Below, one piece after another: positions 22,204-32,305 of a DNA stretch of 64,000 bases. How positions within the stretch are numbered: position 1 is the stretch's first letter; every line of letters starts with the position of its first letter. The notes below the pieces were generated by a model. That model was not told where the DNA came from and searched no databases. It saw only the letters and a list, made by a program, of their open reading frames with translations. The translations under genes and the position numbers were made by a program. Source of the DNA: Lantana camara (lineage: Eukaryota > Streptophyta > Magnoliopsida > Lamiales > Verbenaceae); contig CM074864.1 in NCBI GenBank assembly GCA_037501455.1, positions 30,902,001 to 30,966,000 on the forward strand, written 5' to 3'.

Positions 22204-24051
22204 TGTAGCACCCGAGCACAAGGTACCACATCCCCGCACCGAGACCCGACCCGAATATGAAATGGACAATCCATACCCGAGCTAGATCACGGTGAATGGG
22301 GACATACGCACTCGCTAAGCTATGCGGGAGCTAACGTTCGCAACCAAAGAGACAGTAAAACGAAAATATTACGAATGCGGAAGCAACGTACATACATATA
22401 GAACAAGATAACAAAAGAGCAACGGGTTCAACTAGCATAGGTACCTAATCCCGAAAATCAATAAAATCATAAAACTTCAAATCCAGATTCTTTCTATTCC
22501 TGTAAGCTTGTCCTGAATTCACGATAATAGTAATGATCAATACAAGTCATACATTCTCTAAAGCTTAAACAAATCATGATTCATTATGCACATGGACTGA
22601 CTCTGACCTAATCGAACAATAGAATAAACAGGACTTCCCGCCTAGCACTCCAAACCTGCAAGAACACTGAAAACAATCCGGGTTCAGTCTATATGAGACT
22701 GGTGGGTATAAAAATGAGGCATAAATAGCATATACAACAACATTTAACATTCACATGCAAGTTATAATCCCAATTGAGGTTTTTAGAGCATTTTCCCAAG
22801 TGGGTAAAATAAAGAAGTCATCAAAAGGGATTATAACGTTCATTCTTCATTAGGTCGTTTGTGGCCCGGCGAGTGGGCGTGCAATATCTCCAACCAACAC
22901 CTCGTGTAGTTCATTAAACATTCATTCTTTCTTTCTTTCTTTCATGCATTACATTCTTTTGTGCACATTCATGAACATTTACAGCTTCTTCCTCCGGGTG
23001 ATGGCCGGGTGATCGGCCCGAACCATCCATTCATTGACCAAAAGGGGAACATGACTCCCCAGATGGCACTCAGCATCCATTCCTCGCTAACTCCTAACGA
23101 GGTCTGGTTACGCCGTTCATTGGTGGGACTAGTGTGAGGGTTCACCGTCAGGCCATGCCTCCTCGGGTCACCACTCACACCAAGTCCCTGGGCCCCATTC
23201 TGTGCATAACATTCATTCTTTTCTCGCCAAAACATTTGGTAGGTTCATAAAAAGAAAGGCTTTACGTTGAAATCATTTACTCTTAAAAAGGACTCTATAT
23301 ACATATAATAGTTTTAGCCGAAATCTTTACACGTTGGGAGTATATAGGGTCATTTATCTAATTAGTAGAGAAACCCACCTGTACGCCTCTTACCAACAAT
23401 ACCAAGAAGAAAGGAGACTCGAAAGTGTCCTATGAACCCGGCATCTCCGCCCTGGAGAAAACTATACAAAGGACAACGTAACGTGTTCGTGAGACTCAAG
23501 ACTCCAAATGAATCATATAAGATGCACGACATGCAATGAATATGTTATGAATGCATAAGAGATAATATTATGTAATGAACATGTTCATGTGCACGATTAA
23601 TGCATTTAAATCATATAAACAAGTCATTCATTCGTTCAAGGAAGCGTTCATATTCATTTAAGTTCAATCCTTACACATTTCATAACAATTCAATACAAGA
23701 ATTCAAATAACGGTCATATCAAGTACTATAACACGTTTACAATTATAGAATAGACAAATAATTACATTCAATTCATGATCGAAAATTAAATAGGAACACA
23801 AAATAGGTAACAATTTAATTCTATAATTCAAATAAATAATTCATACATATATAATATAAATATATACATTCCACATGTAAGAATATAGATATATATACAT
23901 ATACATACACATGCATGCATGCACTACATATAATACTACAATATAATATGCATATATACGTGAACACATGCATGCCTTTATATAATATATTCACATATAC
24001 ACAATATTAGACATAGCAAGCTACTACATGCATGCAAGTATAATTATACTA

Positions 24052-24089
<38 letters not shown>

Positions 24090-25807
24090 GTATAAACACA
24101 AAATAAGAAATGTACGTAGAAACAAATTCAAGTTAAACACAAAAGCAGCAGTCACTGTTCATCCCCAAACTCAGCAAAAATCTGGTAGCGGGCACGACCG
24201 GAAAATGCCTTTCTACGGTCGCGGGAGCGACCTTGAACTACAGGTCGTGATGAAGGAATTCCAGTCCCTGTTCTCTCATCATATTTGCAGCAGCAGTAGA
24301 GGACTTCTTCAAGCTTCAAAGCAGCAACAAACCAACCTCTAAAGGCAAGGAAAAACGGAACCAAGCATGCACCAAACACAACACAAACGCACGTAACAGC
24401 AACAAAAGACACAACAGTAGTCATGGAAGCAAATTCATTCCCAAAAGCTTCAAAATACACGTTTTCAGTCATGGTGGAACCACACACACCTCACATAAAT
24501 CAAATAAAAGTTCAAGAATGTCTAAAGGATGCTAGAGAGATCATATTTCTTTCCTCAAACCTCAAGAAATCTGGAAATTTAACAATGAATTCAAGAAATG
24601 GATTTATGCCCTAACTATTCATTCATGTCTTCTAATCTCCAAGAATTCATGCTTAAAATTAGGGATGAATAGATCAAAATGACCACAATTGAATGTATAT
24701 TACCACCCTAAGCTTACCTTGTGGATTGGATGAAGTTTGAAGGAGATTTGAGCTTGAATCTCCAAGGTTTGGCAAGAGCTACGGGACTGACTGGAAAACA
24801 GGGGGTGTTTGGCTCAATTTCTCCAAATGTGAGGGTTTGGTTCGGTTAGGGTGAGTAAAGGCAGGTAGGGGGTTGAGTTAGGGTTCCAAGGAATCAAACC
24901 ATGGTTAATTTGGTCAAGGTTTGAATGAGATATGGCTCTTTTAGTAAAATGTGGTAGTTTATCATTCGTGTCATGTTTCGGTTGAATTTCGGAGGGTCAA
25001 ATGCTCTTAGAAAAATACGAGGCTAAGTTCATTAAACTAGAATTTTTGTTACGAGTTCATCGAAGTTGACGAAACTCAAATCCGAGTTTCCTAGCTCAAG
25101 ATATCACATACGGAACCAAGGGTGCACTAATTGATCGTTAGCCCCCGATTTGGTTCCACAATTCAAATTAAATTCGTTAACACGTAAAACGAGATCGAAA
25201 ACATGAAACGAGCATACATACATGTTTATAATACATAAATGTACAACGTAATAAATTTTTATGAATTTTCGATATCAAATCATATAAGAACGATGCACGT
25301 TTATATCACTCATAAGCCATGTATAAACATATTCAAAGAATTTCATAATATAAAACAAAATTTAAAATTCATGATTAAATATAACTTAAGTGCACTATTT
25401 TAATATCATTAGTTCAAATTCCTTTTTAATTGGATAACAACATGAACGGATCATATATATCTATAAATTAAAATGTACACATTTATGTCAAATGCATAGA
25501 TTTCTCACAGTTTAATTTAAAATTCAAATGCATGATCTAATACCATTTAATTTAAAATCGCTTGCATGATTGATATTAAATATAATAAATTGCATGAATT
25601 CATATATATATAATTAAACAACTTGTACTACGTTTAATATATATAAATATATTTATATAGGTATATTTAGTATTAATAACATTAAAATATGATAATTAAC
25701 ATTTAAAAATATAAAATTAAATATATAAAACACTTATGAACAATTAGTTTGCGTAAATTGGTAAACACATACGTCATATTAAAATACGGAAAAGTTGGGG
25801 CGTTACA
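22204..25807 (-). repeat. LARD-1 3' LTR
   Basis: 3604 bp, plus-strand TGTAGCACCCGAG... to ...GGGGCGTTACA. It contains a TTTC-type microsatellite (about 22925-22945), a TA microsatellite (about 24056-24085), a GGTCGC-GGGA-GCGACC hairpin (24217-24232), a donor-like site on the sense strand (about 24711-24721) and the TCCCGCCTAGC arm (22636-22646). No gene seen; a 111-codon hydrophobic frame on the sense strand (24152-24487) has a copy in the other LTR but is not convincing. Confidence 0.92.
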
Positions 25808-25843
25808 ATCTCTCTCCCTTAAAAAGAATCCGTCCTCGGATTC
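25808..25843 (-). other. LARD-1 PPT and PPT-proximal hairpin
   Basis: The minus strand reads a T/A run then AAGGGAGAGAGAT at the LTR edge. It is preceded by GAATCCG-AGGA-CGGATTC (25826-25843), identical to the Tekay-1 hairpin at 11310-11327. Confidence 0.8.
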
Positions 25844-25865
25844 ACTACTCGCCTGAACAAATAAT

Positions 25866-26027
25866 GAGAGATTCCCCGTCTCTCACAAGCAACAAGGAGA
25901 GAGCCCCATCTCTCGAACAACAATGAGAGAACCCCGTCTCTCGCAAGCAAACAGAGAGCGCCCCGTCTCTCAAACAAAAATTATAGAATCCCCGTCTCTT
26001 ACGAACAACGAGAGCACCCCGTCTCTC
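25866..26027 (-). repeat. six-unit hairpin array before the LARD-1 PPT
   Basis: Six copies of a GAGAG...ACGGGG...CTCTC-type inverted repeat (sense strand, for example GAGAGACGGGGTTCTCTC), starting at 25866, 25897, 25925, 25954, 25984 and 26010, spaced 26-31 bp. Loop bases after GGGG vary while the arms are kept, except for the fifth unit. The TRG array units have three copies each at the same place. Confidence 0.8.
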
Positions 26028-26240
26028 AACCAAAAAAATAAAGCAAGGAAGTCTCCGATACCCCCAAGCAACACACGCGAAACCATAATTAAATTCACGT
26101 AAGATACCAAAAGCAGGTAATAGATATCATCCATGTTGATTATCAATTACTCCAATTAATTTAACATGATAAGGAATCAAAGCACTTAACATGAAAATTA
26201 TTCAAGTTAAATTTGCATGGATGCATGTGTCATGGATGCT

Positions 26241-26286
26241 TCATGTACCGTTCACCGTAGTTGCATAATTTTGAACTATGAGTTTT
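26241..26286 (-). pseudogene. C-terminal end of the LARD-1 ORF
   Basis: Minus-strand codons LIVQNYATTVNGT then TGA (26241-26243). They are in frame with 32150-32305 once the nested TRG-minus and one GTTGT copy are removed. The region resembles the end of TRG gag (INGEWYT, then stop), so this may be a much altered Gag C-terminus. Function unknown. Confidence 0.5.
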
Positions 26287-26291
26287 GTTGT

Positions 26292-26487
26292 TGTAGCACC
26301 CCTATACGTAGGGATACCACACCCCCGCACTATAGGCCGATCCACCTATGGAATGGACAATCCGTACATGAACTAGCCTATAGCGAACGGGTGACAAATA
26401 AAAGTAAAGACGAGCTAGGCGGGACTAAACCCCAAAGCAACACAAAACCAAGGCATATAAAATTAAAAGCGGAAGCATTAATTCATA
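26292..26487 (-). repeat. TRG-minus 3' LTR remnant
   Basis: Matches the first 196 bp (plus-strand order) of 29527-32144, up to ATTAATTCATATA. It then passes directly into gag sequence, so one deletion removed most of the LTR, the PPT and the gag 3' end. Confidence 0.85.
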
Positions 26488-27239
26488 TAACCGGTACCTT
26501 CTTCTTTCCGGACCCGATTCGCATTTACATTTTGCATTCCCCTCTCGCGAACACCTTCCCATGCTTGCACTAGTACTCTTCCACCCCTGGTCGATTTCCC
26601 TCGTAGCCTTGAGCAAGTATCTATGTGATGCTCGTCACTCCCACAGTAGAGACATAATCCCAACCGTTTCCTACAGCCATCATAAGTGTGGTTATCATGT
26701 CCACAATAACTGCAAAGAAGTTTCCCAGAAGATGTTGTTGAAACTGGGTTACGCGAAGTTCCCGAACTCGATCCAAGTGGTTGCTTCTTTTTCTTGTGAG
26801 ACCTTTCCAGAGGTGTCGGGGTATGATAAGAGATAGGCCGCTTTCCTTTGCTAGAAAACGGTCTCGACTTCGAATCTGAAGCCTGCCCGGGGTGAGGATT
26901 AGACCTTCTTGCCTCCAACAAGGTGGTACCTCGATCCTTTTCTTGGGAGCCACTTGGAGTGAGTTTCCATACTCTTTTAATTTTCTTGAGCTGTGATCCG
27001 GTGGAATCCTTGCTTCCTTCAAAGGGTCGTGAGGATGGTTGGTTTTGAAATTCCCTAAATATCATCGAAATTTGGCCCGGCTGTGATGCTAAGTCCCGCG
27101 ACTCGGAAGAAACATACTCTTTTATCTTTTGATCTACTAAACGAACCAAAGACTCGAAAAACTCCTGAGGCTGAACCGGAGGGGGTAAATGCGGAGAGAC
27201 CTTAGGTGCCTGTTCCTGAGGAGGGTGGCCTTGAGACAT
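26488..27239 (-). pseudogene. gag: TRG-minus gag with internal deletion
   Basis: Starts at the ATG at 27239 (MSQGHPPQEQAPKVSP), directly after an acceptor-like TTACAG/G, the same setting as the TRG array gag. The Pro-rich N-terminus and SMIFREFQNQPSSR resemble the TRG Gag. The capsid core (the TWEVFERE region of the relatives) is missing: the frame jumps from LKKIKRVWKL to the Ser/Lys-rich linker. Two intact CCHC knuckles follow (CSYCGHDNHTYDGC and CLYCGSDEHHIDTC). Being open but coreless, it is unlikely to make a working capsid. The 3' end is fused to the LTR remnant. Confidence 0.82.
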
Positions 27240-29507
27240 CCTGTAATCAAGATACTGAACATGCATGTTGAATTAATATGCCGATGCGCATTACACACTC
27301 AGAAATACTTCAGCACATTGGAGCAATTAAGTTCAATCAGGAAAATTTCATATATATAAAGAAATTTAAAATTAAAGTAACGTATGTTGCACGTGCTTAT
27401 GAATGCATTGAACCTGTCACCGGAGTAATGGAAAAGTTTATCTCGACATGAAATTCCTTGTTTGTTGAATCCTAAGCTTGTCTTGAACTTTGGTAATCAT
27501 TTCTTGTTTTCTCACGGTCTTCTATTCTTCAAATTTATCTAACCTTCGCTTGAACATTCCCACGGCTCAGTATTATGATTTCTGAAACCCGAAGTCTTTT
27601 ATACTCACGGAGTTAACATCTAGCTTATCCTTTAATAGCTACTCCCCAAATCAGTGCCCGAATCCTCTTCATGGTTGTCACTTTGATCCAAACTCCCTTG
27701 TTTATTCACTATGAGTTTGATTAGTTACCCGACTCTCCCTCCACTGGTCTATACTTGATCGTTTGACAACCTCCCAGCAACTCTTTGCCTTTCTTTACCA
27801 TTTCCATTTGTTGCTTCATTTCTTTTAACGTAACCTCGCAACACGACAATTCAGCTTGGATCTGAATTACCCAATTTACCGAAATCCTCAACATGATTGT
27901 CTTTCAGTTTCATATTCACTGAGGTACCGAGCTTCCTTTATCCCTTCCTTAATTGAAATCCCAAAATTGTCTTTGCGTTAACTGGGATAACTATATGATC
28001 CCTAAACAAGAACTCTTGAATTCAATGTCTGTTCCACTTATGGAATTGATTTCCTGACCCCTTTCGAATCATAAGTCTCCAGTTATTATCCCGATTCACC
28101 CAGTTGCCACCGTGATTAAAGTCCTTCAGGTCTACTCTTTCAATTTGAATCGGTTATAAACTCCCTTTCTTACTTACCTACTTTTGAGCATGTAATTTCC
28201 TTCTAAAATTCTTCATCATTCGTTACCATTTTCATTTGTTAATCCCAATTCGCACTCTTGCACGACCCTCCAAATTGAATCCGGAAAATAAACTCATTCC
28301 AATCGGTTATAGAGTCCTAGGAGCTTTACCTTTCGTGAATCCAAATCTACCAGCTCGATTGAAATGATCTTCCTCTCCTACTTGAATTTGCTTCCCAATT
28401 AACCAAGTCTCAATTTAACGACACACCTGAATCTTGAGTAATTAGTACCCCAATCTCCTTCACCTTATCCTCGGATGAAATAGCCTTCCTAACCCGGTAG
28501 ACGCGTCATCTTTGATAGCACAAATTTCCTTTAGTGAATTCTTTTATTCCGGATCTCATCCTTTGAATCATAACTTAATGAACTTGTCTTCGAACTTCTC
28601 ATATTTGATCCTTAGTCTAAAATTCCCCGGGGTAGCACTTTCTGTGAATTGATGATCCACGGTGGTAGTCCCAAAATTTGAATGCTTCGACTTGTTGCTC
28701 CATATCCTCCAATTCCACCACATCCTAGTTGATAATCTTTAGAGCCATTACCCCGAGAATATCTTTTCCTTATTTTAGAACTCCCTGATTTAAGCATCTT
28801 CGACACTTCTTTTCCTTCCAACCCTTGAATCGCTCGCTAACAGCAATCCGGTTATTCTCGCAACACGACAATTTATCTTGACTCATAAAATAACTTGTCT
28901 TACCCAAATGTAGAATCCCGAACATGTTGATTTCCATAATTGGTTGTTTAATCTTTCTGGCTGTCGTGTTAGAAAGTTGAATCCGACTGATTTAAACCCA
29001 AAGGTAATTCCCAAGCTTGTACTTCAATCGGACATACTTAATTGACTTTCCTTCCACGTCCTGATTTTAGCCTCAACTTGCACCCCCTTCTCAAATCCTG
29101 TAGTAGCCCAAAGTTATCGAGCAATTGGCCGTGGTTTGATATTCTTTCTACAACCTGTAACTCACAACTTTCTTTGAAATAAAATGCATGTGGGTAAGGC
29201 ATGCTTATGTCACATAATGATCACATAATTAATGTTCACAACTAAGATTTAATATAAATGCAGCAAGCAATTTATCAGTATTTAAAGTAAAACACGTTAA
29301 GCACATAACTTCAAATAACTCAAGATCAATTAATTGACAATAAATTGCAAAACTCAATGCAAAGCACAGGTTACCAAGTAATCAAATTAATTCAAAGAAT
29401 TCAATTAGCTTCAGATAATATGCAAGACTCTCAATCAACAATTAATCCTATGCCGTTCGACCTAGACTTGACACGACATGACACGAGAACCTCGGTTTTA
29501 CAACCGG
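27240..29507 (-). pseudogene. decayed pre-gag ORF of unknown family
   Basis: 2.2 kb between PBS and gag on the minus strand, absent from the TRG plus-strand array. No long frame is open, but fragments translate to conserved phrases: QAELSCCEV followed by LKEMKQQMEMVKKGKELL (about 27770-27860), KLSCCENN (about 28855-28875) and VELEDMEQQVEAF (about 28682-28725). LARD-1 has a clear relative (QAELSCCEVELEDIEQQMET at about 33920-33990). The heptad-like Leu/Met/Gln pattern suggests a coiled coil. I do not recognise the protein. Confidence 0.5.
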
Positions 29508-29519
29508 GCTCTGATACCA
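29486..29519 (-). other. TRG-minus PBS and overlapping hairpin
   Basis: PBS TGGTATCAGAGC on the minus strand (29508-29519). The overlapping hairpin (29486-29512) has a GTAA loop, five pairs, a one-base bulge and six more pairs including G-T. Confidence 0.8.
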
Positions 29520-29526
29520 CCTCAGA

Positions 29527-32144
29527 TGTAGCACCCCTATACGTAGGGATACCACACCCCCGCACTATAGGCTGATCCACCTACGGAATGGACAATCCGT
29601 ACATGAACTAGCCTATAGCGAACGGGTGACAAATAAAAGTAAAGACGAGCTAGGCGGGACTAAACCCCAAAGCAACACAAAACCAAGGCATATAAAATTA
29701 AAAGCGGAAGCATTAATTCATATATATACATATAGGTACCATATTTATCAGCTAGATACGTACACATACCACACTAATTATCAATACATTATCATCTCTT
29801 ATATATGATCAAGTATTCCAAATGTGATAACAATAGACAGGACATGAGAAGTAGTAAAATATATACGTGATGGTACACTGATAGACTCGTGACAATGCAA
29901 GACTGGACCAGACTCCCGCCTAGCACGACTGGCTCTCAAGTACCTGAAAAGTGAAGTATCAGTCTACCGAAGACTGAGTGAGGGGCATAAATAGATATTA
30001 GCGCAATCACTTGCAAGTTATAACCTCGGGTAAGGTTTTATAATTAAAACATTAGACGTTCACAATAATAGAGAACTCGCCCGAGATTACAACTATCAAT
30101 ATTAATTACTGGTTCGTTTCATGCAATCAATCAATACATGGCCCCGGCGAGTGAGGGCGGTCTCCAACCTTACTCCCAATGAACATGAACATGCTTGCTT
30201 GTTTAATAGTCAATAGGTGATCATGCAATTCACTTATCGTGCAATCGTGCGATAGTGTACTCATATAACACGTTCATGAAATGATAATCATGCAATAACC
30301 CGAGGCGCATCCGTGGTGCCGGACTCGTCCCCAGTCTCCTTTTCCCTCTGGTTTGATGAAGGGATTGCAAGGCCCCAACATCCAATCTCATTGAGCAGAG
30401 GGTACATGAATCCCTAAGCCCGGAGCTCCTTCCTCCACTAATCTCCTAGTGGATTCAGGGGTGACCCCTAATCATGGTGAGGATAGCGCCAGAGTTACCC
30501 GTCAGCCCTTGCTTTCCCGGTTGGCTCTAGTCACTACCTTCGGGCCCAAACGTAACCGTCATGCTACTCGCCTAAACATGCATGAAACAAGACCTGACTT
30601 GCTTGCTTGCTTGCTTACTTGAACCTGGCTTGAAATGATCAATGATTTATAGAAAATATAACCGTAAATACTATTTTGGCTAAAATATCACATAAGGGTT
30701 ATACGGGTTCTATGTAACTAGCAATTAAACCTCACCTATACCGACCAAGACGAGTAGGCACGGCCTACGGGGCTTGCTCCTCGTCCCTACCCTCGTGACC
30801 TGTGCAAACACGACACTTATACATGAGACATGACCTAAAATGCCCAAAAAGTGACGAACGGCGGAAATGTATCGAGATGACCACGAAAATGCAATGTGGT
30901 ATGATAACATGTTGTTTCACATCATATTAGTGCATATTAAAGCAGTTCGGGGTCCAAGAAGTCGTCGGGTCGAGGGGCTAAAAATGTAATTTTATGCAGT
31001 CACTTTTGTTCTGTCAGCGAGATGGGAACGGCCGTTCCGGACTCCTTTGTAAAATGGGAACGGTCGTTCCCATAACCCCAAAAGCGCACCCACGTTTTTC
31101 CCCCTTTAAAGCGCGCGGGAGCTGGGAACGGCCCTTCCGGCACAAGGCCAAAATGGGAACGGCCGTTCCCATGCTCGGCCGCCTAAATCATTTGAAAAGG
31201 TGGGAACGCCCGTTCCCACAATGCCTTGAGGCTGGGAACGGTCGTTCCCTGTTTCTGCAAATATGAAGAACAGAGAAAAACAGGGGAGGCTGTGGGAATG
31301 CAAACAAAGCAACCAAAAATCCATTTCAATCAACCAATTCATGCTTTTCTGGAAATATGATGCATATAGGTTCAAGAAATAATATTCTAGCACTTAAACA
31401 CTCAAAACACACAAGATCATCAAGAATTCATGATTCCACACTCATGATCACACTTTGTCATTCAAGCTAAATATTCAAGAATTCAAGCTATAACTCATGC
31501 CATAATTCATGAAATAATCACATAATCATGCTTCCAACTCCAACTAACTCACCTAGCATATAATTCCTAAACCCTAGCTCAATCAAAGATGCTCAAGAGA
31601 CCATATGTATCCACTTACATGCTTTTGAAGTTAAAGAAATGAATGGAGAAGATGATGATGGATGCTTGAGCTCAAAAGCTTGGATTTCCTTGAATAACTT
31701 GGACGATTGGATGAAATCTCTTCTCCCCCTTTTCTACGTGAAGAACCGAGAGCAAGGAAGATGGATATGTTGGTGAATTTGGAAGCAAATGATCAAGAGA
31801 AGCTTGGAGATGCAATATACCGTGATATTTGGGAAATATGTAATATTTGCGATTAAACCCTCCAAGTTATTTAAGTTAAGCAATTAAGGATCTCAAGTTT
31901 GGAAAGTGATCACTTTAGTCCTCAAAGGTTTTCATGCAATTTGGTCCCCAAGTTTAAAAGAATGGATATATAGGGCCAAGTTGACAATTAAAACATTTTC
32001 GGTAATTAATTTCATGAAATAAACATTTTCAAGTTTTAAGATAAATTATAAGTTTAGTATGAATTTCATGAAAGTATTATAAAATATAATTTATAAAATT
32101 ATTTTAGACATAAAATATTAATAAATGAAAATCGGGGCGTTACA
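29527..32144 (-). repeat. TRG-minus 5' LTR
   Basis: 2618 bp, plus-strand TGTAGCACCCC... to ...GGGGCGTTACA. It contains the GCTAGGCGGGA/TCCCGCCTAGC inverted repeat (29649-29659 and 29914-29924), a CTTG microsatellite (about 30598-30620), a six-copy GGGAAC...GTTCCC palindrome cluster (31024-31249) and a GTAAGTGG donor-like site on the sense strand (about 31609-31620). No gene seen. Confidence 0.92.
31024..31249 (-). repeat. six-copy GGGAAC-NNNN-GTTCCC palindrome cluster
   Basis: Copies at 31024, 31054-31073, 31124, 31153-31172, 31200-31219 and 31234-31249. The centre is GGCC, GGTC or GCCC. Three copies extend to 8-4-8 with flanking pairs AT/AT or GT/AC, a paired change. The third has a broken arm. 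Confidence 0.85.
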
Positions 32145-32149
32145 GTTGT

Positions 32150-32305
32150 CCAATGCCTGATCTGTCCCGAAACGGAGTGCATTACTTGCCTTATCTTTAA
32201 TTTCTTCAGTGCGTCCCGGTGAAGCCATGATAGATCCTCTTCGGATTTTATTCTTGATTCCCTTCTAACTTTTACTACTTCTAATCCCCTTCGACCTTTC
32301 ATCAT
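32150..32305 (-). pseudogene. LARD-1 ORF segment split by TRG-minus
   Basis: Minus-strand frame from a Met at 32305 (MMKGRRGLEVVKVRRESRIK, then LSWLHRDALKKLKIRQVMHS) to the insertion point; it continues in frame at 26286-26241. Lys/Arg-rich, no recognised domain. Confidence 0.45.

Larger units (their letters stand above)
26292..32144 (-). mobile_element. TRG-minus, gag-only gypsy-type element
   Basis: Minus-strand element nested in LARD-1 with a perfect target duplication GTTGT (26287-26291 and 32145-32149). It has a full 5' LTR (29527-32144), PBS, a 2.2-kb pre-gag region and a gag with two zinc knuckles. Most of the 3' LTR and the end of the internal region are deleted, leaving 26292 to about 26487 of the LTR fused to gag. 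No pol domain is seen. It resembles terminal-repeat gag-only elements (TR-GAG). Confidence 0.88.

Noticed and set aside
22921..22945. TTTC, TA, CTTG and AT microsatellites in LTRs
   Set aside because: Ordinary simple repeats in AT-rich LTRs; length differences between partner LTRs are normal slippage.
25866..26027. Regular repeats that look like a CRISPR array
   Set aside because: The context is a plant LTR element; units are imperfect inverted repeats with 10-13-bp gaps and there is no cas gene.
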